DNA from: JBBWZH01 sp035544115
GTDB taxonomy: Bacteria; Actinomycetota; Actinomycetes; Mycobacteriales; CADCTP01
Assembly (NCBI GenBank): GCA_963714145.1
Contig: OY970235.1
Span: 6,014,001 to 6,078,000 of the forward strand
Length of the DNA: 64,000 bases
Reading direction: 5' to 3'
A program made the position numbers and the translations under genes. Of the stretch, positions 42,422-50,349 are shown one piece after another. Within the stretch, counting starts at the first letter, position 1; every line of letters starts with the position of its first letter. The notes under the pieces were generated by a model that did not search any database, was not told where the DNA came from, and was given only the letters and a program-made list of their open reading frames with translations.

Positions 42422-43113
42422 GCGGAGCGGAGCGCAGCGGCGTCTGGACTGAGGCAACGCGCCGACGAAGTCGTTGCGCGGTGCCGAGGGAAGACGCCGC
42501 GTCTGGCGCTCCGCGAAGCGAACGGCTAGCACTGTGAGCGGAGTGGAGCGCAGCGGCGTCTGGACTGAGGCAACGCGCCGACGGAGTCGCTGCGCGGTGC
42601 CGAGGGAAGACGTCGCGTCTGGCGCTCCGCGAAGCGAACGGCTGGCACTGTGAGCGGAGTGGAGCGCAGCGGCGTCTGGACTGAGGCAACGCGCCGACGA
42701 AGTCGTTGCGTGGTGCCGAGGGAAGACGCCGCGTCTGGCGCGCAGCGCCGCGAACGGCTAGCACTGTGAGCGGAGCGGAGCGCAGCGGCGTCTGGACTGA
42801 GGCAACGCGCCGACGGAGTCGCTGCGCGGTGCCGAGGGAAGACGCCGCGTCTGGCGCTCCGCGAAGCGAACAGGAGACACAGTGAGCGGAGCGGAGCGCA
42901 GCGGCGTCTGGACTGAGGCAACGCGCCGACGAAGTCGCCGCGCGGTGCCGAGGGAAGACGCCGCGTCTGGCGCTCCGCGAAGCGAACAGGAGACACAGTG
43001 AGCGGAGCGGAGCGCAGCGGCGTCTGGACTGAGGCAACGCGCCGACGAAGTCGCCGCGCGGTGCCGAGGGAAGACGTCGCGTCTGGCGCTCCGCGAAGCG
43101 AACGGCTAACACA
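42418..43113 (+). repeat. Six tandem 116 bp repeats between fliH and fliI
   Basis: The landmark AGCGCAGCGGCGTCTGG recurs at 42431, 42547, 42663, 42779, 42895 and 43011, an exact 116-base period. Six units fill 42418-43113, ending at the fliI GTG. Each starts (A/G)TGAGCGGAG. GCGGAGCGC near the start and GCGCTCCGC (CGCGCAGCG in one unit) near the end form terminal inverted repeats. An inner GCAACG/CGTTGC pair is exact in some units. Two units end AGGAGACACAGTG, offering a ribosome site and start codon. Units differ by a few bases only. There are no spacers, so this is not CRISPR. Confidence 0.95.
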
Positions 43114-44441
43114 GTGAGCGGATTGGCCGCTCGGCTGACCGCGGCGGCAGCCGTGGCCCGGCCGCAGCTGACCGGGAAGGTCACCGCGGTGATCGGGCTG
43201 TCGGTGCGGGTGGCCGGCATCTCCGCCCGGATCGGCGAGCTGATCCGGATCGGTACCGGACCGGACGCGGTGCTGGCCGAGGTGGTCGCGCTCGGCCGGG
43301 ACCAGGTCAGCTGCCTGCCGCTCGGCCCGGTGGCCGGGATCGGCACCGGCAGCCCGGTCGCCAGCACCGGCGGTCCGCTGACCGTCCCGGTTGGACCGAC
43401 GCTGCGCGGCCGGATCCTGGACGGGCTGGGCCGGCCGCTGGACGGCGGCCCGACATTGGCCGCCGCACCCCGGGTGCCGGTGGACGCCGCGCCGCCGCCG
43501 GCGCTGCACCGGCACCGGGTGCTGATTCCGCTGCCGCTCGGCGTGCGCGCCCTGGACACGATGGTGCCGCTGCGGCCGGGGCCAGCGGATGGGCATCTTC
43601 GCCGGCTCCGGGGTGGGCAAGTCCAGCCTGCTGTCGATGATCACGCGCGGGACCGAGGCGGAGATCACCGTGGTGGCCCTGGTCGGCGAGCGCGGCCGGG
43701 AGGTACGCGAGTTCCTGGAGAACGACCTGGGCGCCGCCGGGCTGGCCCGGGCGGTGGTGGTCGTCGCCACGTCCGACCAGCCGCCGCTGATCCGGCTGCG
43801 CGCCGGCTTCGTCGCCACCCGGATCGCCGAGTGGTTCCGGGACCAGGGCCAGGACGTGCTGCTGCTGATGGACAGCCTGACCCGGGTCGCCATGGCGCAG
43901 CGCGAGGTCGGCCTGTCCGTCGGCGAACCGCCGGCCACCCGCGGCTACCCGCCGTCGGTGTTCGCGCTGCTGCCGCAACTGCTGGAACGCGCCGGGCCCG
44001 GCGCTCACCGGCAGCATCACCGGCCTCTACACCGTGCTGGTCGAGGGCGACGACCACAACGAGCCGATCGCGGACGCCGCGCGGTCCATCCTGGACGGTC
44101 ACGTCGTGCTGGACCGGCGGCTGGCCACCGCCGGTCACTTTCCCAGCATCGACGTGCTGGAGTCGATCTCCCGGGTGGCCGGCACCGTCACCACGCTGGA
44201 CCAGCGGGCCGACGCGCGCCAACTGCGCCGGCTGCTGGCCGCGTACCGGGACGTCCGGGAACTGGTCGAGATCGGCGCGTACGTGCCCGGTACCAACCCG
44301 GACGCCGACTGGGCGCGCTCGCTCTGGCCCCGCATCCAGGCCTTCCTCACCCAGGATCTGGATGCCCGCTGCCCGGTCGCCGACTCGTGGGCGGAGCTGG
44401 CCACCTTGCTGCAGACCGGAGGACCCCTCAATGCCGCGTAG
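43114..44441 (+). CDS. fliI: Flagellar export ATPase FliI, two frameshifts in this sequence
   Basis: Hexameric ATPase that unfolds export substrates. The GTG start aligns with the start-like triplet of each preceding repeat. The N-terminal domain (LTGKVTAVIGLSVRVAG, GRILDGLGRPLDG) leads to an extra C near 43572, then the P-loop GIFAGSGVGKSSLLSMI, LVGERGREVREFLE and the Walker B VLLLMDSLTRVAMAQRE with EPPATRGYPPSVFALLPQLLERAG. A second extra C near 44001 precedes GSITGLYTVLVEGDDHNEPIAD and the C-terminus. Corrected length is about 441 residues with every catalytic motif intact. Confidence 0.9.
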
Positions 44442-44862
44442 ATTCCGGCTGGCCGCCGTGCTGCGCGCCCGCCAGGTCCAGGAGGACGTCGCCAAGAGCG
44501 CGGTGGTGCGGGCCCGGCTGGCGGCGACGGCGGCGGTGCAGCGGCACGCCGAGCGGGAACGCTCGCTGCTCGAACGCCCGCCGCCGGACGGCGGGCCGGC
44601 GTCCCGGTGGGTGGCGGCCGCGTCCGCCCGGGCGGCGCTGGCGGACGAGCTCTCCACCGCCGACCGGCTGGCCGTGCGGGCCGCGGCGGAGGTGGGCGAG
44701 CGGGCCACCGAGCTGACCGGGGCGGCGATCCGGCGCCGTTCGGTGGAAACCCTGGCGGACCGGCAGTGGGCAGCCGAACAGCAAGAGGAGCTCGCGACCG
44801 AACAGCGCGCGCTGGACGAGGTGGCCGGCAACCGCCACCTGACCGGAAGGACCGAGCTGTGA
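44431..44862 (+). CDS. fliJ: FliJ, export ATPase stalk protein
   Basis: Coiled-coil stalk that fits into the FliI hexamer. The ATG lies within the end of fliI (11-base overlap, GGAGGACC ahead). The 143-residue product opens with RRFRLAAVLRARQVQEDVAK, the typical FliJ start, and is then one long Ala/Arg/Glu-rich coiled coil ending VETLADRQWAAEQQEELATEQRALDEVAGNRH. Sequence conservation of FliJ is low, so the call relies on this pattern and on position after fliI. Confidence 0.85.
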   Translation: MPRRFRLAAVLRARQVQEDVAKSAVVRARLAATAAVQRHAERERSLLERPPPDGGPASRWVAAASARAALADELSTADRLAVRAAAEVGERATELTGAAIRRRSVETLADRQWAAEQQEELATEQRALDEVAGNRHLTGRTEL

Positions 44863-45848
44863 CCGGTATCGCCGAGATCGCCAGCCGGGTGCAGGATCTG
44901 CACAACCTGTGCATGCGGCCGGCACCGCCGGCCACGACCGGTGCCGGTTTCGCCAGCGCGCTCGCGCAGGCACAGGCCGGCCAGCCGGGCACTGGCGGCG
45001 GAGCGGGGCCGACCGGGGCTGACGCGGTCGCCGCCGCCCGGCGCTACCTGGGCGTGCCGTACGTCTGGGGCGGCACCGACCCGGCCACCGGCCTGGACTG
45101 CTCCGGCCTGGTGCAGCGGGTGTACGCGGACCTCGGCGTGCGGCTCCCCCGGGTCAGCGGCGACCAGGCCAGGGCCGGCACCGCGGTGGCCAGCCTGGCC
45201 GATGCCCGCCCCGGCGACGTGCTCGCCTTCGGCCACCCGGTCGACCACGTCGCGATCTACCTCGGTGGCAACCAGATGATCGCCGCGCCGGAGCCGGGCG
45301 ACCACGTCCGGGTGCAGCAGGTGTACGCCCCGCCGACCGCCATCCGGCGCCTGCTGCCGGACCCGGCCGGTCCACTGTGGACGACTCCGGTGGGCCGGCC
45401 GGCCAACCTCGGCGGCGTGGCCGGCCCGTCCGGGCTGGCCGGCCCGGGCGGGCTGGCGGCCGTCCCGTACGGCGAGCTGTTCAGCCGGGCCGGCAGCCGG
45501 TACGGGGTGCCGCCGGCACTGCTCGCCGCGGTGGCCAAGGTGGAATCCGGGTACGACCCGAACGCGGTCAGCCCGGCCGGCGCGCGCGGCCTGATGCAGC
45601 TGATGCCACGCACCGCGGCCGGCCTCGGCGTCGACCCGATGGACCCGGCGCGGGCCGTCGACGGCGCGGCCCGGCTGCTCGCCGGCCACCTCGCCGACTT
45701 CGGCTCGGTGCCGCTGGCGCTGGCCGCGTACAACGCCGGCCCCGGCGCGGTGCGCCGCTACGGCGGCGTCCCGCCATACCCGGAAACCCAGTCGTACGTA
45801 CAGAAGGTGCAGGCGGCACTGGCCGCACTGACCGGAGTGGGAGCCTGA
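44859..45848 (+). CDS. NlpC/P60 peptidase fused to a lytic transglycosylase
   Basis: Predicted two-headed cell-wall hydrolase. GTG start overlapping the fliJ stop; 329 residues with no signal peptide, so export by the flagellar apparatus is possible. Residues about 48-165 are NlpC/P60: catalytic Cys in GLDCSGLVQRVYADLG and His in FGHPVDHVAIYLGG. Residues about 205-325 are an SLT domain: catalytic Glu in VAKVESGYDPNAVSPAGARGLMQLMP, then LALAAYNAGPGAVRRYGG. Between fliJ and fliK, it probably takes the FlgJ role of opening the wall for the rod; actinomycete walls would need peptide and glycan cuts. Confidence 0.88.
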   Translation: MTGIAEIASRVQDLHNLCMRPAPPATTGAGFASALAQAQAGQPGTGGGAGPTGADAVAAARRYLGVPYVWGGTDPATGLDCSGLVQRVYADLGVRLPRVSGDQARAGTAVASLADARPGDVLAFGHPVDHVAIYLGGNQMIAAPEPGDHVRVQQVYAPPTAIRRLLPDPAGPLWTTPVGRPANLGGVAGPSGLAGPGGLAAVPYGELFSRAGSRYGVPPALLAAVAKVESGYDPNAVSPAGARGLMQLMPRTAAGLGVDPMDPARAVDGAARLLAGHLADFGSVPLALAAYNAGPGAVRRYGGVPPYPETQSYVQKVQAALAALTGVGA

Positions 45849-47728
45849 TGACCACCCTCGCGGCACCGATGATCCCGACCGCCCCGGCCGGCCGGACCGC
45901 GCGCCCGGCCCGAGCGCCGGACGCGCCCGCACCCGGCGGCCCGGCGGAGTTCGACACCCAACTGGCCACGGCCGTCGCCGCGACCCGAACCGGCCGATCG
46001 GCCACAGTGGACGAACCAGGCCGGGGCGGCCGCACACCGGACGCCGAACCGGCCGACCCCGACCTGGACGGCCTGCCCGGCAACCCGACCGGCATCAGCC
46101 CGGCCGCGCTGGCCGGCGCGCAACTGGCCACCGCGACCGGCCCGGCCACCAGCCCCGGCACGAGCACCAGCGGCGGCACCTCCGTGGGCAGCAGCACCGG
46201 CGCAGCCGGGCCGCATGCCGCCGGCGGACCGGCTGCCGGCAGCGTGGGCGGGCCGGCCGCGCCCGGCCCGCCGGGTGTCGCCGGAGCCACCACCGGCCCA
46301 GCCCCAGCGGCTGGCCCAGCAGCTGGCCCAGTGGCTGGCCCGGCCGGGTTCCCCGGTTCGTCGACCGCGGCCGGCGCCGCCGCCGCGGCCGGCGCCGCTG
46401 CTGGTTCGGCCGCCCCGGGTGCCACCGGCGCGGCCGTTTCCGCCGCCGCCCGCAGAGCCGGACGGGTGGCCGGAGCGGCCGGCACCACGACCGGCGAGGC
46501 CGCGACCGTGATGCGGACGGCGACCGCGGCGGAAGCCGGCCGGGCCGCGCTGGGCGCCGCCGGCATCGCGGCCGGCGGGATGCCGGGCGCCGCCGGCGGC
46601 CGCACCGGGTTCGGCCCGAGCGGGCCGGCCGCCTCCCCTGGACTCCACACCAGCCAGCCGGCCGTACCGCGGGCGGTGGCCCTGCTGGCCGGCGACCAGT
46701 ACCAGTACCACCTCCCGGTTGGCCTGCCGGTCGCCAAGCCGACCACCGGTCCGGCCACAGTAGACAGTCCGGACCCGGCCGCCGGGGGGCTGACCACCGC
46801 CGGTCCACTCGGGACGGTCGCGGTGCAGCTCAGCACGCCGGTGCTGCCGACGGTGAGACCGATCCGGGCCGGCCAGCCCGGCACCGGCCTGCCGGTCGCT
46901 GCCCCGGCCGCCGGCATCCGCGGGGTCGATCCGGCCCTGATCGGCCTACCTGGCGACACCATCCCGATCGAGCCGCCGACCACGGCGGTGCCGGCCGGCA
47001 CCGGCCCGCAGCCGGCCGGCCAGCCGACAGCCGGCCAGCCCGCAGTCGCCCTACCGGCAGCCGCCGTCCCGGCAGCCGGCCAGCCGACGGTCGGCCTACC
47101 GGCAGCCGGCCTGCCGGCAGCCGGCCTGCCGGGGACGGCGCAGGCCGTGCCGGTCCCGGCTGCCGAGCGGCAGGCAGCCGATCAGGACACCCCGGCCGGA
47201 ACCGGTACCGCGTCCGTCCTGAGTGGACTTCCGGCGGCCGGCCCGGCGCCGGCCAGCCCGGCCCAGCCAGCCGCCCCGGCCAGCCAGGCGGCACAGTCAG
47301 GCCCGGCCGCGCAGGTGGTCGCGGTGCTGCACCCGCTCCGGTCGGCGCCGGACGGCGTGCACCAGCTGACCGTCCACCTGCACCCGGCCGAGCTGGGCCC
47401 GGTCAGCGTGCGGGCCGAGATCCGCAACGGGGACATCCACCTGCACCTGGCCGGCGCGACCGAAGCCGCTCGGGACGCGCTGCGGATGGCCTTGCCGGAA
47501 CTGCGCCGGGACCTGCAGGCGGCCGGTTTCACCGCCGGATCGCTGGACGTCCAGCCGGACGGCCGGCCCGGGCCGGACCTCGCCGGTCAGTCCGGCCAGT
47601 TCAGCCAGCACCAGGCCGACCAGGCCGGGCGCGGCCCGCACTACCGGCCGGTGGTCCAGGGTCCGGCCGCGACGCTCCCGATCGATCCGCCGGCCAGCGG
47701 CGACGGCCGGCTCGATCTGCGGGTCTGA
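45848..47728 (+). CDS. fliK: Hook-length control protein FliK
   Basis: Secreted ruler that sets hook length and tells FlhB to switch substrates. The ATG overlaps the previous stop (TGATG); 626 residues, longer than most. Residues about 1-490 are Ala/Pro/Gly/Thr-rich and probably extended (the ruler), with LPAAGLPAAGLP repeats near 400-430. The C-terminal Flg_hook domain (about 490-580) has VVAVLHPLRSAPDGVHQLTVHLHPAELGPVSVRAEIRNGDIHLHLAG and LPELRRDLQAAGF. Two near-palindromes with rare ACA/GTA codons occur in it. Followed by flgD. Confidence 0.88.
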   Translation: MTTLAAPMIPTAPAGRTARPARAPDAPAPGGPAEFDTQLATAVAATRTGRSATVDEPGRGGRTPDAEPADPDLDGLPGNPTGISPAALAGAQLATATGPATSPGTSTSGGTSVGSSTGAAGPHAAGGPAAGSVGGPAAPGPPGVAGATTGPAPAAGPAAGPVAGPAGFPGSSTAAGAAAAAGAAAGSAAPGATGAAVSAAARRAGRVAGAAGTTTGEAATVMRTATAAEAGRAALGAAGIAAGGMPGAAGGRTGFGPSGPAASPGLHTSQPAVPRAVALLAGDQYQYHLPVGLPVAKPTTGPATVDSPDPAAGGLTTAGPLGTVAVQLSTPVLPTVRPIRAGQPGTGLPVAAPAAGIRGVDPALIGLPGDTIPIEPPTTAVPAGTGPQPAGQPTAGQPAVALPAAAVPAAGQPTVGLPAAGLPAAGLPGTAQAVPVPAAERQAADQDTPAGTGTASVLSGLPAAGPAPASPAQPAAPASQAAQSGPAAQVVAVLHPLRSAPDGVHQLTVHLHPAELGPVSVRAEIRNGDIHLHLAGATEAARDALRMALPELRRDLQAAGFTAGSLDVQPDGRPGPDLAGQSGQFSQHQADQAGRGPHYRPVVQGPAATLPIDPPASGDGRLDLRV

Positions 47729-47751
47729 CCGTCCACAATGGAGGGAACAGG

Positions 47752-48180
47752 ATGACCAGTCCAATCGGCGCGATTTCGCCGAACAGTGCGGGAACCGGTC
47801 AACTGCCGGCCAGCACCCGCACCTCGAACTCCGACCTGGGTAAGGACGCGTTCCTGAAGCTGCTGGTGACCCAGCTGAAGTACCAGGATCCGGCCAGCCC
47901 GGCCGACGGCACCGCGTTCATGGCGCAGCTGGCCGGGTTCACCCAGGTCGAGAAGCTCGGCGACCTGGTCGAGATGGAGCAGAAACTGCTTGCCACGCAG
48001 CAACTTCTCGGCGCCAGCACGATGGTCGGCCGCACCGTCGACTACACCATCCCGGGCCGTGGCAACGGCACCGGTGTGGTCACCGGCGCCAGTTTCGCCA
48101 GCACCGGCCCGACGGTCCGGGTTGGTGACCAGGACGTACCGCTGTCCTCGATCACCGGAGTCCGTGCCACCGGCGCCTGA
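47752..48180 (+). CDS. flgD: Hook-capping protein FlgD
   Basis: Scaffold at the hook tip during assembly. 142 residues, with the diagnostic N-terminal part LGKDAFLKLLVTQLKYQDPASPADGTAFMAQLAGFTQVEKL and a short C-terminal domain (VGRTVDYTIPGRG, VGDQDVPLSSITGV); the C-terminal Ig-like domains of longer FlgD proteins are absent. GTCCA-CAA-TGGAG sits 9-21 bases before the ATG, and the same GGAGGGAACAGG stretch supplies the ribosome site. Confidence 0.92.
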   Translation: MTSPIGAISPNSAGTGQLPASTRTSNSDLGKDAFLKLLVTQLKYQDPASPADGTAFMAQLAGFTQVEKLGDLVEMEQKLLATQQLLGASTMVGRTVDYTIPGRGNGTGVVTGASFASTGPTVRVGDQDVPLSSITGVRATGA

Positions 48181-48229
48181 CCGGCCCGGTCGTCCAGCTC
48201 CACCTCACGTCAACTGAAGGAAGTCGGAC

Positions 48230-49408
48230 ATGCTCCGCTCACTGTTCTCCGGCATCAGCGGCCTGCGCGCACACACCCAGATGATGGATGTCACCGCGAA
48301 CAACATCGCCAACGTCAACACCACCGGCTACAAGACGCAGCAGGCCCTGTTCTCGGACGCGCTCAGCCAACTGCTGCGCGCGGCCGGCGCGCCGCAGAAC
48401 TCCGTCGGCGGGGTCAACCCGGCGCAGATCGGGCTGGGGGTCCGGATGTCCGGCATCGAGACCGACTTCGGCCAGGGCTCGGCCCAGATCACCGGGCGCA
48501 ACACCGACATCATGATCAACGGAGACGGCTTCTTCGTGGTGCGGCACATCGGCGAGCAGCTGTTCACCCGGTCCGGCGGGTTCTCCTTCGACACCAACGG
48601 CATGCTGGCGGACCAGCGCGGCTCGGCCGTGCAGGGCTGGATGGCGAACCGGGGTGTGATCAACAGCAACGCCAGCCCGGCCGACATCGTGCTGCCGGTC
48701 ACCCAGTCACAGGCGCCGATCCCGACCTCGGCGGCCTCGGCCGCCGGCAACCTGCCCCAGAACACCACCAGCACGCTGCCGATCCTGACCTCGATCACCG
48801 CGTACGACCTGCAGGGTGCCCCGATGACGCTGTCCGTCACCTGGGCCAAGACCTCGGCGAACGCCTGGACCGCGACCATCTCCGACGGCGTCACCACCGC
48901 CGCCGCGCAGACGGTCACGTTCGCCGCGGACGGCACCACGCCGACGCCGGCGACGCTCGCCTTCGGCTCGATCGCGGTCGACGTATCCCAGGTCACCAAC
49001 TACGCCGGCCAGTCCACGATCGCGCTGATCAACCAGAACGGCTCCGAGATGGGCTCGCTGTCCGGCTTCACGATCAGCCCGGACGGCACGATCATCGGGG
49101 TCTTCTCCAACGGCCTCAAGCAGCCGATGGCCCAGATCGCGATCGCCAACTTCAACAACCCGCCCGGTTTGGAGAAGGCCGGCGACTCCGACTACCGGAC
49201 CACGGTGAACTCCGGGCCGGCGCTGGTCGGCGTACCGGGCGTCGGCGGCCGTGGCAGCCTGCAGAACAACGCGCTGGAGATGTCCAATGTGGACCTCTCC
49301 CAGGAGTTCACCAACCTGGTGATCGCCCAGCGTGCCTTCCAGGCCAACTCCAAGGTGATCACCACCGCGGACGAACTGCTCAACGATCTGGTCAACATGA
49401 AGCGCTGA
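48230..49408 (+). CDS. flgE: Hook protein FlgE
   Basis: Main hook subunit, 392 residues. N-terminal FLG_bbr motif: LRSLFSGISGLRAHTQMMDVTANNIANVNTTGYKTQQALF. The central FlaE-like D1/D2 region is at about 80-300 (GFFVVRHIGEQLFTRSGGFSFDTNGML). The C-terminus is LEMSNVDLSQEFTNLVIAQRAFQANSKVITTADELLNDLVNMKR. The SNVD codons TCC AAT GTG GAC form a GTCCA-ATG-TGGAC palindrome (49282-49294). Last gene of the flgB operon; two hairpins follow. Confidence 0.95.
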   Translation: MLRSLFSGISGLRAHTQMMDVTANNIANVNTTGYKTQQALFSDALSQLLRAAGAPQNSVGGVNPAQIGLGVRMSGIETDFGQGSAQITGRNTDIMINGDGFFVVRHIGEQLFTRSGGFSFDTNGMLADQRGSAVQGWMANRGVINSNASPADIVLPVTQSQAPIPTSAASAAGNLPQNTTSTLPILTSITAYDLQGAPMTLSVTWAKTSANAWTATISDGVTTAAAQTVTFAADGTTPTPATLAFGSIAVDVSQVTNYAGQSTIALINQNGSEMGSLSGFTISPDGTIIGVFSNGLKQPMAQIAIANFNNPPGLEKAGDSDYRTTVNSGPALVGVPGVGGRGSLQNNALEMSNVDLSQEFTNLVIAQRAFQANSKVITTADELLNDLVNMKR

Positions 49409-49435
49409 CCACTCGCGCCGGCCAGCGGCTGGGAC

Positions 49436-49498
49436 GGGCGGCGATGTCGCCGCCCACAGCCGGCCAGCGGTGCGGCTGGGGCGGGCGGCAGCGCCGCC
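49436..49498. terminator. Two GC-rich hairpins between convergent flgE and PHP genes
   Basis: GGGCGGCG (49436-49443) pairs with CGCCGCCC (49448-49455) around ATGT, and GGCGGC (49484-49489) pairs with GCCGCC (49493-49498) around AGC. Both lie in imperfect direct copies of a GGCCAGCGG...GGCTGGG segment. They probably end transcription from both sides. Confidence 0.65.
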
Positions 49499-49502
49499 GT
49501 CC

Positions 49503-50264
49503 TCAGCCGACCGGCGGGCCGGCGAGCGCGGCGGCGATGTCGCGGACGTAGTCCCAGCGGCCGATGCCGTCCGGGTGCCGGGCCGCGCTGCCGGCGACCA
49601 GCGGCACCCCGGCGGCGGCCAGCGTCGCGGCCACCCGCGGCGACGGGCAGCGCCACCGCTCGTTGATCGCTACCGCCGAGCCGGTGGCCAGGCAGCCCTC
49701 GGCGAACTGGCCGAGCACGTCGCCGGTCAGCAGGTCCTCGCTGATGCCGACCTCGGGCAGCAGCCCGAACGGCCGGGCCAGCACCGGCTGGGCCCATTCG
49801 GCCGCCCGGTGCAGCGCCCGCACCGACGCGCCGACCAGCAGTTCCACCGCCTGGGCCGGGGTGAGCATGCCGGTGGCCAGCAGTATCCGGACGTCCGCCG
49901 GGGTGCCCGGGCCGGCCCGCAGCGGGTACCCGTGCTCGGTCACGGCCAGGAATTCCACCGCGGTCAGATCCGCCGGCAGGTCGAGGGTCCCGGCGGTGTC
50001 CAGGATCGCGGTTTCCAGCCCGCGGCAGAGCGTCAGGTCGGTGCGCGCGGCGGCGCGCCGGATCACGGCCCGGTGCGCGGCCAGCCAGTCGGTGTCGCAG
50101 GTGACCCGGTCCACCACCACCAGCCGGGTCAGCCCGGCCTCCTCGGCGGCTCGGACGTTCTGGTCCACCGTGCCGCTGCCGCCGGAGAACATCGACGGCG
50201 CGTGGTGGTCGGCGCGCAGGTCCACGCCGCCCAGGCGGCCGGCCTCCGCCGGCAGGCTGCTCAC
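49503..50264 (-). CDS. PHP-domain metal-dependent phosphoesterase-like protein
   Basis: Likely a member of the PHP family (histidinol-phosphatase-like hydrolases). GGVDLRADHHAPSMFSGG matches the first metal-binding motif (normally DLHxHSxxSDG), here DLRADHH, so the exact ligand spacing is unusual. Later segments resemble the family (LTRLVVVDRVTCDTDWL, VEFLAVTEHGYPL, VAINERW). I start at a GTG (50264) after the end of the response regulator gene; an open frame continues upstream into that gene without conserved sequence. Substrate unknown. It ends 94 bases from the flgE stop. Confidence 0.6.
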   Translation of the reverse strand: MSSLPAEAGRLGGVDLRADHHAPSMFSGGSGTVDQNVRAAEEAGLTRLVVVDRVTCDTDWLAAHRAVIRRAAARTDLTLCRGLETAILDTAGTLDLPADLTAVEFLAVTEHGYPLRAGPGTPADVRILLATGMLTPAQAVELLVGASVRALHRAAEWAQPVLARPFGLLPEVGISEDLLTGDVLGQFAEGCLATGSAVAINERWRCPSPRVAATLAAAGVPLVAGSAARHPDGIGRWDYVRDIAAALAGPPVG

Positions 50265-50349
50265 CTGGCCACCGTCCCGCACGGCAGGAACGTCGGGGGT
50301 TGCCGGACGGTGGCAGTTCGGGACGCCCTGCGCCGGCACCGCCGGAGCG

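Noticed and set aside
42418..43113. CRISPR array
   Set aside because: Units are contiguous 116 bp copies without unique spacers, and no cas gene is nearby.
42138..43559. Long minus-strand frames with a repeated peptide (CVSRSLRGAPDA-like)
   Set aside because: They are the reverse reading of the six 116 bp repeats and of fliH/fliI; the peptide repeats only because the DNA does, and they oppose well-supported genes.
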